Assembly: GCA_964556885.1 (NCBI GenBank) | Contig: CAZKYP010000042.1 | Span: 1 to 20,065, forward strand | Reading direction: 5' to 3' | Length of the DNA: 20,065 nt | Source: CAZKYP01 sp964556885 | GTDB lineage: Bacteria > Planctomycetota > Phycisphaerae > Sedimentisphaerales > Anaerobacaceae | Shown: piece by piece, positions 1-8,733 of the stretch | Numbering within the stretch: position 1 is the stretch's first letter | How the letters are laid out: each line of letters starts with the position of its first letter | Made by a program: the position numbers and the translations under genes | Notes under the pieces: generated by a model | Databases searched by the model: none | What the model saw: the letters and a program-made list of their open reading frames with translations, nothing else | What the model was told of the DNA's origin: nothing

Positions 1-249
1 GCCGGACAGGAGATGGAGCTTGCATTGATGAATTTAGAGGCGTCGATAAAACATTGGGATGAGATTAAGCAAAAGTGGGATGAAGGCATGATTAATTCGT
101 CGGAAATGCTGCAGGTGACTGCGGACAGGGACCAGGCGTTAATGCAGGTAGTAAATACGCGGTTCCAATATCAGGTCTCTATCGCAACGTTGTTAAATGT
201 GATAGGCAGGACCGACATCCAGGTCGAGGAACAAGAGAATGAAGAATAA
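1..249 (+). CDS. TolC-family outer-membrane efflux protein, C-terminal end only
   Basis: The reading frame is open from base 1, so only the last 82 residues are present; the ATG at 13 is internal, not a start. The segment is a long amphipathic helix pair with the 'KWDEGMINSSEML' turn and 'ATLLNVIG' ending that are typical of the second half of outer-membrane efflux (TolC/OprM) proteins, in which a helical hairpin lines the periplasmic tunnel. It ends in an acidic tail. The stop lies inside the next gene, which begins 11 bases earlier, so the two are translationally coupled. From its position it should be the outer-membrane exit duct of the RND pump encoded downstream. The family call rests on a short segment plus strong operon context. 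Confidence 0.8.
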   Translation, partial: AGQEMELALMNLEASIKHWDEIKQKWDEGMINSSEMLQVTADRDQALMQVVNTRFQYQVSIATLLNVIGRTDIQVEEQENEE

Positions 250-1480
250 ACAGGATAAAACAGCCACCGAGTCGAGACAAAAGAGCAGGGCGGGTAAATA
301 CCTGATCGGCTTGTTGGGAATAGTCATAATTGTTGTAGTCATTTCAGTGATTTACAAACAGTCGCAGAACCAAAACGTTTCGGCGACGGATACGGATAAA
401 GCAGGGCGTGTGGTAACGGTGGTGACAAGTTTACCTGTTGTTCGTGATTTCAGGCAGTCCCTTGTTACTCAGGGCAATATCGAAGCTAAAAACTGGGCAT
501 TGGTCACGCCCCGCATATCGGGTACAATCGAGGCGATTTTTGTCGATGAAGGCGATGCCGTAGTCGGGGGCCGGACCAGGCTTTTCGAAATTGATAAAAT
601 CAAGCTTGAAAAGGCCGTTGAAATTCGACGCTATGAGCTGTCTGTTGCGGCCTGTGCGGTACGGGAAAGCCAGGCGAACCTGGAACGGGTTGAAGCCGAT
701 TTTCACAAAGCCGAGCTGGATTATAATCGATTCACACGTCTGTTTGAAAAAGCGGCTGTCACGGCCGACGCCCTCGAACAGCAGGAATCGCGGTATAAAC
801 AGGCGCAGGCGATGCTAAAGCACGCCCGGTCTGTAGTGGACTTGTCTGCCGAGCGTCATAAACAGGCCCAGGCGGCCCTGGCCATCGCGGAAAAAGATTT
901 GGCCGATGCCGCTGTAACAGCTCCGATAAACGGTAAGATAAGCAACAGGTTAAAGGAGCCGGGTGAAATGGGTGAGCCGGGCAAGCCGGTGGTTCGCATA
1001 GACGATACATCCGTCGTTGAGGTTTCTGCATATTTGTCTGCTCAGAATTACAATGAGGTTGTTGTCGGCCGAACAAGGATGAATATAAGTGTTTCGGGTG
1101 TAGACGTTAACGAACTGGTTATTTCTTATAAAAGCCCGACGATTAATCCGATGCTGCGAACGTTTGAAATTAAAAGCGTCATTGAGAATCCTCCCGAGGG
1201 AGTCGTCCCGGGGGCAATGGCGCAGATTGAAGTTGTGCTTCAGAACAGAAGGGGGCTGGGTGTACCGTCGTCCGCTATCCAGCAGCGTCATGGAAATAAT
1301 GTGGTGTTCGTGGTCAGAGACGGTGTTTGTCACGAGGTTACTGTCAATCCCGGTTTTGAAAATGACGGCTGGACGGAAATTCTCGACGGTACGCTTACGG
1401 AAGAAATGTCTGTGGTGACAATGGGACAAAATCTCGCCGAGGAAGGAAAACCGGTTTCCACAGATAAGGAGCGGATATAA
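239..1480 (+). CDS. RND efflux periplasmic adaptor (membrane fusion protein, HlyD/AcrA type)
   Basis: This is a 413-residue adaptor that should join an inner-membrane RND pump to a TolC-type channel. A short basic cytoplasmic stretch is followed by one membrane segment at about residues 21-39, so it is anchored by a signal anchor rather than a lipid. Residues 87-122 and 224-257 form the two halves of a lipoyl/barrel-sandwich domain (first half around 'GTIEAIFVDEGDAV', second around 'VTAPINGKISNRLKEPGE'). They flank an Ala/Glu/Gln-rich coiled-coil hairpin at about 122-222. Beta-barrel and membrane-proximal domains follow. The ATG at 239 has GAGGA at 226-230, 8 bases upstream. It overlaps the TolC-like gene before it by 11 bases, and its stop shares one base with the RND start. 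Length and layout are normal for the family; the substrate is unknown. Confidence 0.92.
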   Translation: MKNKQDKTATESRQKSRAGKYLIGLLGIVIIVVVISVIYKQSQNQNVSATDTDKAGRVVTVVTSLPVVRDFRQSLVTQGNIEAKNWALVTPRISGTIEAIFVDEGDAVVGGRTRLFEIDKIKLEKAVEIRRYELSVAACAVRESQANLERVEADFHKAELDYNRFTRLFEKAAVTADALEQQESRYKQAQAMLKHARSVVDLSAERHKQAQAALAIAEKDLADAAVTAPINGKISNRLKEPGEMGEPGKPVVRIDDTSVVEVSAYLSAQNYNEVVVGRTRMNISVSGVDVNELVISYKSPTINPMLRTFEIKSVIENPPEGVVPGAMAQIEVVLQNRRGLGVPSSAIQQRHGNNVVFVVRDGVCHEVTVNPGFENDGWTEILDGTLTEEMSVVTMGQNLAEEGKPVSTDKERI

Positions 1481-4400
1481 TGTTTCTTTCCGATGCTTCC
1501 ATCAAAAGACCCATTGCCATGAGCTGCCTGCTCATCGGGTTAATGCTGCTTGGGCTTAACGCCTATCGCAAGATGGGACTCGAATTGATGCCTAAGATGG
1601 ATGTGCCGTATATTACGGTTACAACTATCTATCCCGGCGCCAGTCCCGAGCAGATCGAGACCGACGTGGCAAAGCGTATAGAAGACCAGGTTGTGACCAT
1701 TGACGGTCTCAAACATGTCAGCTCCGCCTGTATGGAAAATGTATGCCAGACGCTGCTTGAGTTCGAACTGGGCGTAGATGTCGATATCGCCGCGACCGAT
1801 GTGCGGGAAAAGCTCGATCTGATCCGTGCGGACTTCCCTGAGGACGTGGAAGATCCGAAGATACTGAAATTCGATATCAACTCCAAGCCGATCATTAACA
1901 TGGCTTTAACGGGGGATGCCCCCCTCGATGATCTGTACGACTACGCCGACAACACACTGCGGGACCGCATAACAGTGATCTCCGGCGTGGCAAATGTAGA
2001 GCTGGTTGGTGGAGCGAAGCGTGAAGTACATGTCTTGCTCGACAGGGAACGCCTGGCTGCTAAGGGCTTGTCGAGCATGAACATTGTAGAAACTATTCAG
2101 TCGGCGGTGCGAACCATCCCCAGCGGCCGGGTGACGGACAACGGTCGGGAGTACTCAGTAAAGTTTGATGCCGAATACAGTGAGGTTCACGATATCGGCG
2201 CGCTCGAAGTGGCCGGTGGAGACGGCCAGCGCTGCTTTATACATGATATTGGTCGCGTTGTCATGTCTACGGAAGAGCTCCGCCAGAAGGCAGCTATCGA
2301 CGGCAGGCCCTGTGTGTACATCAAGGTCGTCAAAAAAGCCGAGGCCAATGTGGTGAAGGTGGTCGATCGCGTAAAGACGGCGATGGATCGCCTCAACGAG
2401 CAACTGCCCGGCGGCATGGAGCTGGTCTGGGTCAACGACGATGGACGGTTCATCGAGGCCTCGGTCAAGAGCGCCTGGAGCAACGTGGGTGGAGGCATCC
2501 TGCTGACAGCGGCCATACTGTTTTTCTTCCTGTACAACATTCGAGCCACGCTGGTTGTCGCGATCACCATGCCGTTGACTGTGATCATCGGCTTGTTCTT
2601 TATGCAACTGGCCGGTTATACGCTCAACACCTCCACATTGATTTCTATCGGTCTGTCGATTGGCATTCTCGTGACCAATTCCATCGTGGTGCTGGAAGCT
2701 ATTGTCTCGCGGCTTACGGAGACCGGCGATCCGAAACAAGCGGCTCGCCTGGGGGCAAAAGAGGTTACCGTGGCAGTGGTGGCCAGCGCCGGGACCAACA
2801 TCGTCGTGTTGTTTCCCATCGCCATGATGGGCAGTCTAATCGGCTTGTTCATGAGGCCCCTGGCCTGGACTATGCTCATTATGACGGCGGTGTCCCTGTT
2901 CATCTCTTTTACCCTGACGCCGATCCTGTGTTCGATCCTGCTCAAGCCCGTCCAGACCCAGCGAAATGGGCTCCTTCACCTGATGGAGACTGGATTCAAC
3001 CGTTTCCTGGACCGAGTGATTGCAGGGTATCGTCGAATCTTGTCGTTCAATGAGAATCATCGTATTATCGCTATGGGCGTCCTCGTTGTCACAATCCTGC
3101 TGTTCGTCCACGCGCTGTCCCTGGCGGGCAAGGTCGGCTTCACTTTCGTTTCGAATCCCGACCAGGCCCAGGTGTTTGTAAAGCTGGAGTATCCGACTTC
3201 ATACGATTTGGAACGAACGATTCAGCGGGTTGGTTTTGTGGAAGAAAAACTCAGGGATGTGCCTGAACTCAGGCATATACTCGGCTCCATTGGAAAAGTG
3301 GAAGGCGTGATCGGCCAGTCCACGCAGGGCGTCTACCTGGCGCAATTGCTGCTGACCTTCTCCGAGCGGGACGAACGAAAGATTACAATTGACGAGATTC
3401 AGACCGAGATCAGAAAACGACTTGCCGGTTATCCCGAGTGCATCATCACGGTCACGCAGCCCTCCTTCGTCGGCGGGCAGAACCAGGACATCGAGCTACA
3501 GATCGCCGGCGATGAGTTGTCCACACTCGACCGGCTGGCCGTCGAGACGCAAAGCCGGGCCGGCCGGATCGAAGGGATTAAGGACGTCGACACGACCGTT
3601 CGCGCAGGCAAGCCCGAGCTGGCCATCGTGCCCAGGCGGGCCGTGCTGGCGGACCTGAACGTACCGGCCGTTGCCCTCGGAATGGCTTTACGTGCCAATC
3701 TCGAAGGAATCAAGGCCGGTACCTTCAAACGAGGAGACCGAAATTACGATATTGTCGTTGAGCTGGCCGATGAGCCGGGACGAGACCAGGTAGAACGGTT
3801 TCTCTTTCCAGGGGACCCGGGTCTGCCTATTGTCCTGTCCAATCTCGCCGGCATCGAGCAGCGTGTTGCGCCAATCCAAATCGCCCGACAGGACAAACGC
3901 CGCGTCACAAAGGTCTTTGCCAACCTGGCCCCTGGACTGGCCCTTGGAACCGCTGTCAATCTGATCGGCGAGCAGATTGATTCGCAAGGGCGGTTTCCCC
4001 CAGGCTACGACTACCGATTCTCCGGCATGTATGAGAGAATGGCCGAGGCGGTGGCTGCCTTCGGCGAGGCGGGCATTATCGCTATTATCCTGGTAGTCCT
4101 GACCCTGGCGGCCATACTCGAATCGTTCAAGCAGCCCTGGCTCATCCTGGTGACAATACCGCTGGCCCTGATCGGCGTGCTGTGGGCGCTGGCCCTGACA
4201 GGCGAGAGCCTCGGTATGTTCGTCCTGATGGGCATGGTTATGATGATAGGTATAGTAGTAAACAACGCGATCCTGATTATGGACCGGCTCAACGTTCACA
4301 TCACCGAGGGTGTGCCCCGTCACAAGGCGATGATCTCCGCGGCGTGCGAGCAGTTCAGGCCGATAACTATGATTACCCTGGCGGCCGTGCTCGGTATGCT

Positions 4401-4563
4401 TCCGCTGGCGATAAGCCGGGGCATCGGTGCTGAAATGCGAACCAGTGTCGGGATTGCTTCTATTGGCGGCATCCTGATATCCGGCATCCTGACATTAATT
4501 CTAATGCCAATTCTCTACGATTTGTTCACCCGTAAACAAAACAAAAACAATTTGTCGTTATAA
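1480..4563 (+). CDS. RND-family efflux transporter (AcrB-like), proton-relay residues replaced
   Basis: The 1027-residue protein has the full AcrB/HAE architecture: TM1 near residues 12-30, a large periplasmic porter/docking loop, TM2-6 at about 330-490, a second periplasmic half, and TM8-12 at about 850-1015. Conserved RND stretches are easy to see ('PGASPEQIETDVAKRIEDQV' near the N-terminus; 'MGMVMMIGIVVNNAIL' in TM10; 'FRPITM' before TM11). The pump should move substrate from the inner membrane or periplasm into the adaptor-TolC duct. Oddly, positions matching AcrB D407, D408, K940, R971 and T978 read T399, N400, N928, Q958 and I965, so the usual proton path is absent. The start shares a base with the adaptor's stop (TAATG) and has AAGGAG just upstream. 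Parts of the gene are clearly GC-richer than the ABC operon next door. Confidence 0.95.
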   Translation: MFLSDASIKRPIAMSCLLIGLMLLGLNAYRKMGLELMPKMDVPYITVTTIYPGASPEQIETDVAKRIEDQVVTIDGLKHVSSACMENVCQTLLEFELGVDVDIAATDVREKLDLIRADFPEDVEDPKILKFDINSKPIINMALTGDAPLDDLYDYADNTLRDRITVISGVANVELVGGAKREVHVLLDRERLAAKGLSSMNIVETIQSAVRTIPSGRVTDNGREYSVKFDAEYSEVHDIGALEVAGGDGQRCFIHDIGRVVMSTEELRQKAAIDGRPCVYIKVVKKAEANVVKVVDRVKTAMDRLNEQLPGGMELVWVNDDGRFIEASVKSAWSNVGGGILLTAAILFFFLYNIRATLVVAITMPLTVIIGLFFMQLAGYTLNTSTLISIGLSIGILVTNSIVVLEAIVSRLTETGDPKQAARLGAKEVTVAVVASAGTNIVVLFPIAMMGSLIGLFMRPLAWTMLIMTAVSLFISFTLTPILCSILLKPVQTQRNGLLHLMETGFNRFLDRVIAGYRRILSFNENHRIIAMGVLVVTILLFVHALSLAGKVGFTFVSNPDQAQVFVKLEYPTSYDLERTIQRVGFVEEKLRDVPELRHILGSIGKVEGVIGQSTQGVYLAQLLLTFSERDERKITIDEIQTEIRKRLAGYPECIITVTQPSFVGGQNQDIELQIAGDELSTLDRLAVETQSRAGRIEGIKDVDTTVRAGKPELAIVPRRAVLADLNVPAVALGMALRANLEGIKAGTFKRGDRNYDIVVELADEPGRDQVERFLFPGDPGLPIVLSNLAGIEQRVAPIQIARQDKRRVTKVFANLAPGLALGTAVNLIGEQIDSQGRFPPGYDYRFSGMYERMAEAVAAFGEAGIIAIILVVLTLAAILESFKQPWLILVTIPLALIGVLWALALTGESLGMFVLMGMVMMIGIVVNNAILIMDRLNVHITEGVPRHKAMISAACEQFRPITMITLAAVLGMLPLAISRGIGAEMRTSVGIASIGGILISGILTLILMPILYDLFTRKQNKNNLSL

Positions 4564-4581
4564 AAAGGATGTATCGGAAGT

Positions 4582-5880
4582 TTATTCGTGTCGGAGGGAT
4601 TCGATTGGGTCCATGTTTGCGGCGCGGTAGGCCGGATACAGACCGAAGGTTATGCCGACCGCCGCACTGATACCGAACGCCAGAAACAACGAGCTTGGAG
4701 TAATTACCGTACGCATATTGCCGTATAAAGTTACAAGGTAAGGTATTGCCGAACCCAGTACTATTCCGAGGATTCCGCCCGAAAGCGTCAATAGAAGGGT
4801 TTCTGATAGGAACTGGAAGATGATGTCACGCTTTTTGGCGCCGAGTGCCCGTCGTATACCGATTTCCCTGGTACGTTCGCTAACGGTAGCCAGCATGATA
4901 TTCATAATTCCTATGCCGCCGACTATAAGCGAGATTGCGGCGATAGATCCGAGAACTATAGTAAAAATTCGCTGGAAGTCTTTTGCCTGCCTCATAAGCT
5001 CGAGAGGAACTATAACTTCATAGTCGTTTTTCTTATGGAACCGGTTCATGAGTGTCTGCACACTCTTGCGAGTTCCCTGAACCTGTTCGATGGCTTGAAC
5101 TTTTATAATTATTTCCTGCAGCTCGACTTTTTCCATCGTACGTGTGCCTGCTGTCATTTGCATAGTCGTGTCGCCGAATCGGTTTTGGACCGTATTTAGA
5201 GGAATATATATACCACCTAAATTAGCACCAGCCTTTTTTGCTCCACTTGCATCTTTTGCTTCTGTTCCGGACTTTGCAGTTGTTGTAGTTTGTTCCGTAA
5301 CAATACCGACAACCCTGTAGTAGTCACTGGCAATTTTGATATCCTGACCTAACGGATCGTCGAATCCGAATAAGTCGTTTACGAGTTTTTCATCAACGAC
5401 GCAGATACCTCTTTTATACTGCATATCGGTAGTGCTTAGAAATCTTCCGCATTTGGTCCTGACGGTTGATATTTCCGGATACCAGGGTACCGTTCCTATC
5501 ACTTCCACGGCAAGTCTGTGAGTACGATATTGTACCTGCTGTGACAGTCGTCTGTTCGGAACAATAACCTGGACGTTTGGTATTGCGTTTCTAAAACGCT
5601 CGGCATCGCTATAAGTAAGGCCGTACTCCTGTAAGGTTTGCTGCTCGACCGATGACTGATCTTCGGAAGGTTTTGTGGTTCTGATGATAATATTGTGGCT
5701 TCCGAGCTGGGCGATTTTTTCCTGGGCGTCCCGGCTGGCGCCTTCACCTATTGCCAGCATGGCGATAACCGACGATACACCGAAAATAATTCCTAATGCG
5801 GTCAGAGTCGAGCGCAGTCGATGCATCCAGAGACTTTTGATACCCAGTTTGAATGTACGTTTAAAACGAAAAAATGCCAT
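4582..5880 (-). CDS. MacB-like ABC transporter permease (FtsX-fold), stand-alone
   Basis: This 432-residue protein has MacB permease topology. TM1 at about residues 27-47 follows a typical 'RSTLTALGIIFGVSSVIAML' start. A large periplasmic MacB_PCD domain comes next (about 48-305), then three C-terminal TMs, including 'VGGIGIMNIMLATVSERTRE', a coupling 'EIGIRRALGAKKRDI' and the closing 'LYPAYRAANMDPIESLRHE'. E. coli MacB fuses ATPase and permease; here they are separate genes 2 bases apart. In this family the permease does not carry substrate across the inner membrane but drives export from the periplasm through adaptor and TolC. An unusual Thr/Ala/Lys-rich insert ('TTTTAKSGTEAKDASG') sits in the periplasmic domain near residue 200. 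It is the last gene of the minus-strand operon and converges on the RND operon with an 18-base gap and no clear terminator hairpin. Confidence 0.93.
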   Translation of the reverse strand: MAFFRFKRTFKLGIKSLWMHRLRSTLTALGIIFGVSSVIAMLAIGEGASRDAQEKIAQLGSHNIIIRTTKPSEDQSSVEQQTLQEYGLTYSDAERFRNAIPNVQVIVPNRRLSQQVQYRTHRLAVEVIGTVPWYPEISTVRTKCGRFLSTTDMQYKRGICVVDEKLVNDLFGFDDPLGQDIKIASDYYRVVGIVTEQTTTTAKSGTEAKDASGAKKAGANLGGIYIPLNTVQNRFGDTTMQMTAGTRTMEKVELQEIIIKVQAIEQVQGTRKSVQTLMNRFHKKNDYEVIVPLELMRQAKDFQRIFTIVLGSIAAISLIVGGIGIMNIMLATVSERTREIGIRRALGAKKRDIIFQFLSETLLLTLSGGILGIVLGSAIPYLVTLYGNMRTVITPSSLFLAFGISAAVGITFGLYPAYRAANMDPIESLRHE

Positions 5881-5882
5881 AT

Positions 5883-6611
5883 TTATTGCCGCCTGTTATA
5901 TTGTTCTTTTGCTATCTGTCCGTCGAAGAGTCTTATACATTTTTCGGCGTGCGAGCCGATATGCTCGTCGTGTGTTACTGCAATCAGGGTTTTACCCTGC
6001 TCATGCAGGCGGTCTAAGATATTCAAGATATCCCTGCCGCTTTCAGAATCGAGATTACCTGTCGGCTCGTCCGCCAGAATAATCAGCGGGTCATTCGCCA
6101 GTGACCTGGCGATAGCCACTCTCTGCTGCTGGCCGCCGCTCAGTTCCGAGGGCCGATGATCAATCCTGTCAGCAAGGCCCACCATTTCAGCAAGCTCCAT
6201 AGCACGCTCTTCGCTGGCTTCTTCGGTATAACCCTGGTAGTACATCGGGACTTCTATGTTTTCTATTACATTTAGCTGGCTGATCAGATTAAATGACTGA
6301 AATATAAAACCGATTCTTGCGCCGCGTATCAGAGAAAGGTCGTCGTCTTCGAGTTCGGCTACATTCTGTCCTCCGAGCCAGTATTCACCGGTTGTCGGTC
6401 TGTCGAGGCAGCCTATCATATTAAGCAGTGTTGACTTGCCGGAGCCGCTCGGACCCATTATGGCTACATATTCACCGCTGTTAATCGTTAAATTAATCTC
6501 GCGCAGCACTCTCAATTCGACCGAGCCGAGATAGTAATTCTTGCACAGTTGATTCATCTTAAGAATCGGTGTATCGGCATCGAATTTAACTGCGTTATCA
6601 ATTTTCTGCAT
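5883..6611 (-). CDS. ABC transporter ATP-binding protein, MacB/LolD type
   Basis: This is the ATPase that powers the neighbouring permease, 242 residues from the chosen start. Walker A is 'GPSGSGKST' (about residues 53-61), the Q-loop lies in 'GFIFQSFNL', the signature is 'LSGGQQQRVAIARSL' (from 157), Walker B is 'LIILADEPTGNLDS', and the H-loop is 'AVTHD' (His about 214). The 'ADEPTGNLDS' form and the length are those of the MacB/LolD/FtsE export group. The frame stays open further upstream to an ATG at 6683, but that stretch lies inside the low-complexity tail of the adaptor gene. The ATG at 6611 has AGGGA 8 bases upstream and gives the normal family N-terminus, so I chose it. It overlaps the adaptor's end by 14 bases and the permease begins 2 bases after its stop. 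Confidence 0.93.
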   Translation of the reverse strand: MQKIDNAVKFDADTPILKMNQLCKNYYLGSVELRVLREINLTINSGEYVAIMGPSGSGKSTLLNMIGCLDRPTTGEYWLGGQNVAELEDDDLSLIRGARIGFIFQSFNLISQLNVIENIEVPMYYQGYTEEASEERAMELAEMVGLADRIDHRPSELSGGQQQRVAIARSLANDPLIILADEPTGNLDSESGRDILNILDRLHEQGKTLIAVTHDEHIGSHAEKCIRLFDGQIAKEQYNRRQ

Positions 6612-8733
6612 TTCCTGATCCCTGTCTATTGCGTCCGCCGCCCTGGCCGTCTTGTGTGCCTCCAAATCCCTGACTCTGACCACCTCCCTGACCTTGTCCC
6701 TGACCTTGACCCTGTCCGCGGTTTCTACCGCCGCCTTGTCTCATCATACTTCTCATTGAGTTCTGAAGCTCAGTCTTGAATTTTTCGGGATCGCTCGTTC
6801 GAAGCTGTTCAAGCTCCTTGGCCTTTTCCGGATCGGCCTGTTTTAATCCGGTCAGTATACGATCGATCATTTCATCATTCAATTGGAACTGTCCTCTTTG
6901 ACCACCAAATTGTCCCTGTCCCATTCCTCCCTGGCGTCCTGATTCATCTCCCGGCTCTTGCATACCTTGCGTACCTTCCTGACCCTGTACATTCTTGGGC
7001 GGTTTTCTTCCTTCGAATGCATCCGCTGTTTGAGATGTTAGCTCGCTGTAAACCTGCGGCGGGTTAAGTAAAACTTCTTCGCCTTCCTGCAGGCCATCTA
7101 CGATTTGAACGAACGTATCATTGAATATTCCTGTTTTAACTTCACGTTCCTGAGGACCGGAAGAAGTCATAACAAAGCAGATCTTTTTACCGACACGATT
7201 CGAAACTACCTGGATGGGTACGACGAGTACGTTCTCTGAACTGTTAACAAGGATTTGTACCTTACACGACATTCGAGATTTGAGGAAGTCGTGAGTGCCG
7301 TTTATCCTGACAAGAGTTTTGTAAACTTTAAGGTCAGGATTCATCCAGTTGCGCTGCTGATCCGGCAGCGGGGCGACCTCGAGTACTTCACCCTGCAATA
7401 CTTTGTCGGGGAAGGCATCCATAACTATAGTGGCGGGCTGACCGGGGCGAACCTTATCAACCTCAGTTTCGTGAACGCTGATTTCGGCGACCATCGCGGC
7501 GGTGTCGGGCATTGAGATAATCACCTGTCCTTCGGAGACTACTTCGCCTTCGGCGATAATTCCGCTGCTCATTCCGCCGCCGCCTCTTCCTCGCATGGCC
7601 CTGAAGGCATCTTCGGTGTCACCGGTTCCGTATACCACTAAACCCGGGGCTTTCGCTCTCATAGTACAATACTTTATTTGTTCCTCTAATTCTCTTACCT
7701 GCTCTTCCTGCTCTTTTAATCTTTCATTAGCCGAACTTAATCTAACCTTAGCCTGTGCCAGTCTTGAACGGCACTGAGCATAAGTTCGCTGTAATTGACG
7801 CATGGACTCGACATAGCTGCTGAGCAGGTCTTCGGCGGTTTTCGGTAAATCATATCTTATAAATAAATCAAGCGCTACTTTGGTATCTTCAGTCTGGAAA
7901 TCACGATTTTGAAGAGTTAACCTGTCTCTTTGTAAATCAAGGTCGGAAACGTAGTTGGCATCATGAAGTTTTTCAGTACCGATTAACGTAGCTTGTGCCG
8001 TAGCCAAATTGCCTTCGGCCATGACAATATCATCATTGAATTTTTTCAGATTCTGCCCGGCGGATGTTCCGTCAAGCAGGTTAGGATCATTGATGATGTC
8101 CGCAATAAGCGGAGTGATTCGTTGAGTTAAACTGGAATTTTCATTTATATCCTCAACTAATTTCGCTGCGATGTCTGCTCCCAGATATTTCTGCAGATCC
8201 AGCAATGCAAATCTTACATTTAATTCCCGGTTGGCGATATCACTTTCGTTGTCAATTTGCTGAATATCGTAGGCTTCTTTTGCAGATGTCGTATTTTCCT
8301 GGTCACTGGAGAGCGACATTTTCTCCTGTACCAGTCTGTCTTCCAAAGCCGAAGAATCCAGTTGTATAAGTACCTTACCGTTGTCTACATCCTGCTGGGT
8401 TATATAAGTACCGGGCTGGACGATTTGAAGTATCGATACATCACTGACATCCCTTCTTCTCTGAACCTGACATTTATATTGTATTGAATTATGAGCTCTG
8501 ATGCTTCCGCCCTCAGTAACGGTAACGATCAGGTCCTGTCGTTTTACCGGAACGGTTCCGCTTGCAGCTGAAATCGTGGAGGTATTTCTTGTTGCCGCGA
8601 CCAGAACTGTAACTGTAGCGGCCACTGCAATGAGCAGCAAAATCATCCACAAGTGATTTTTCTTGCGTCTTACGCTTTTACGGGTTGTATTTATCGAATT
8701 TTCCATTTTTAAGTCTTCTTTTTTATTTGTCAT
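6598..8733 (-). CDS. MacA/HlyD-like periplasmic adaptor with long Gly/Gln-rich C-terminal tail
   Basis: The adaptor of the ABC export system is 711 residues from the chosen start. After a basic N-terminus comes one membrane segment (about residues 29-47), then a barrel-sandwich half ('LIVTVTEGGSIRAHNSIQYK'), a very long helical region (about 100-350), the second half ('CTMRAKAPGLVVYG') and beta-barrel domains ('VVAEISVHETEVDKVRPG' lies close by, with one or two residues differing). MacA proteins are usually near 370-400 residues; the excess is a longer helical hairpin and a C-terminal tail of about 139 residues, with Gly/Gln repeats around a short charged helix ('LKQADPEKAKELEQLRTS'). The ATG at 8733 overlaps the upstream stop as ATGA, so I preferred it to ATGs at 8751 or 8706. 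Role from context: it bridges the permease and the TolC lipoprotein. Confidence 0.9.
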   Translation of the reverse strand: MTNKKEDLKMENSINTTRKSVRRKKNHLWMILLLIAVAATVTVLVAATRNTSTISAASGTVPVKRQDLIVTVTEGGSIRAHNSIQYKCQVQRRRDVSDVSILQIVQPGTYITQQDVDNGKVLIQLDSSALEDRLVQEKMSLSSDQENTTSAKEAYDIQQIDNESDIANRELNVRFALLDLQKYLGADIAAKLVEDINENSSLTQRITPLIADIINDPNLLDGTSAGQNLKKFNDDIVMAEGNLATAQATLIGTEKLHDANYVSDLDLQRDRLTLQNRDFQTEDTKVALDLFIRYDLPKTAEDLLSSYVESMRQLQRTYAQCRSRLAQAKVRLSSANERLKEQEEQVRELEEQIKYCTMRAKAPGLVVYGTGDTEDAFRAMRGRGGGGMSSGIIAEGEVVSEGQVIISMPDTAAMVAEISVHETEVDKVRPGQPATIVMDAFPDKVLQGEVLEVAPLPDQQRNWMNPDLKVYKTLVRINGTHDFLKSRMSCKVQILVNSSENVLVVPIQVVSNRVGKKICFVMTSSGPQEREVKTGIFNDTFVQIVDGLQEGEEVLLNPPQVYSELTSQTADAFEGRKPPKNVQGQEGTQGMQEPGDESGRQGGMGQGQFGGQRGQFQLNDEMIDRILTGLKQADPEKAKELEQLRTSDPEKFKTELQNSMRSMMRQGGGRNRGQGQGQGQGQGGGQSQGFGGTQDGQGGGRNRQGSGNAEN
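6662..6726 (-). repeat. Short degenerate tandem repeat coding Gly-Gln runs in the adaptor tail
   Basis: On the plus strand this stretch reads as repeats of CCCTGACCTTG/CCCTGTCC-like units. On the coding strand these give alternating Gly-Gln ('GQGQGQGQGQ') followed by Gly/Gln/Ser-rich sequence near the end of the MacA-like gene. Such units can expand or shrink by slipped replication, so tail length may vary between strains. No function is known from the sequence. Confidence 0.6.

Noticed and set aside
2155..2739. Long open frame on the minus strand inside the RND gene (and similar ones elsewhere)
   Set aside because: Its product is low-complexity, His/Gln/Arg-rich and matches no family; such frames are antisense shadows of a GC-rich real gene.
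6612..6683. Longer N-terminus for the ABC ATPase starting at 6683
   Set aside because: This stretch lies in the adaptor's low-complexity tail, gives residues unlike any ATPase N-terminus, and a better start with AGGGA exists at 6611.
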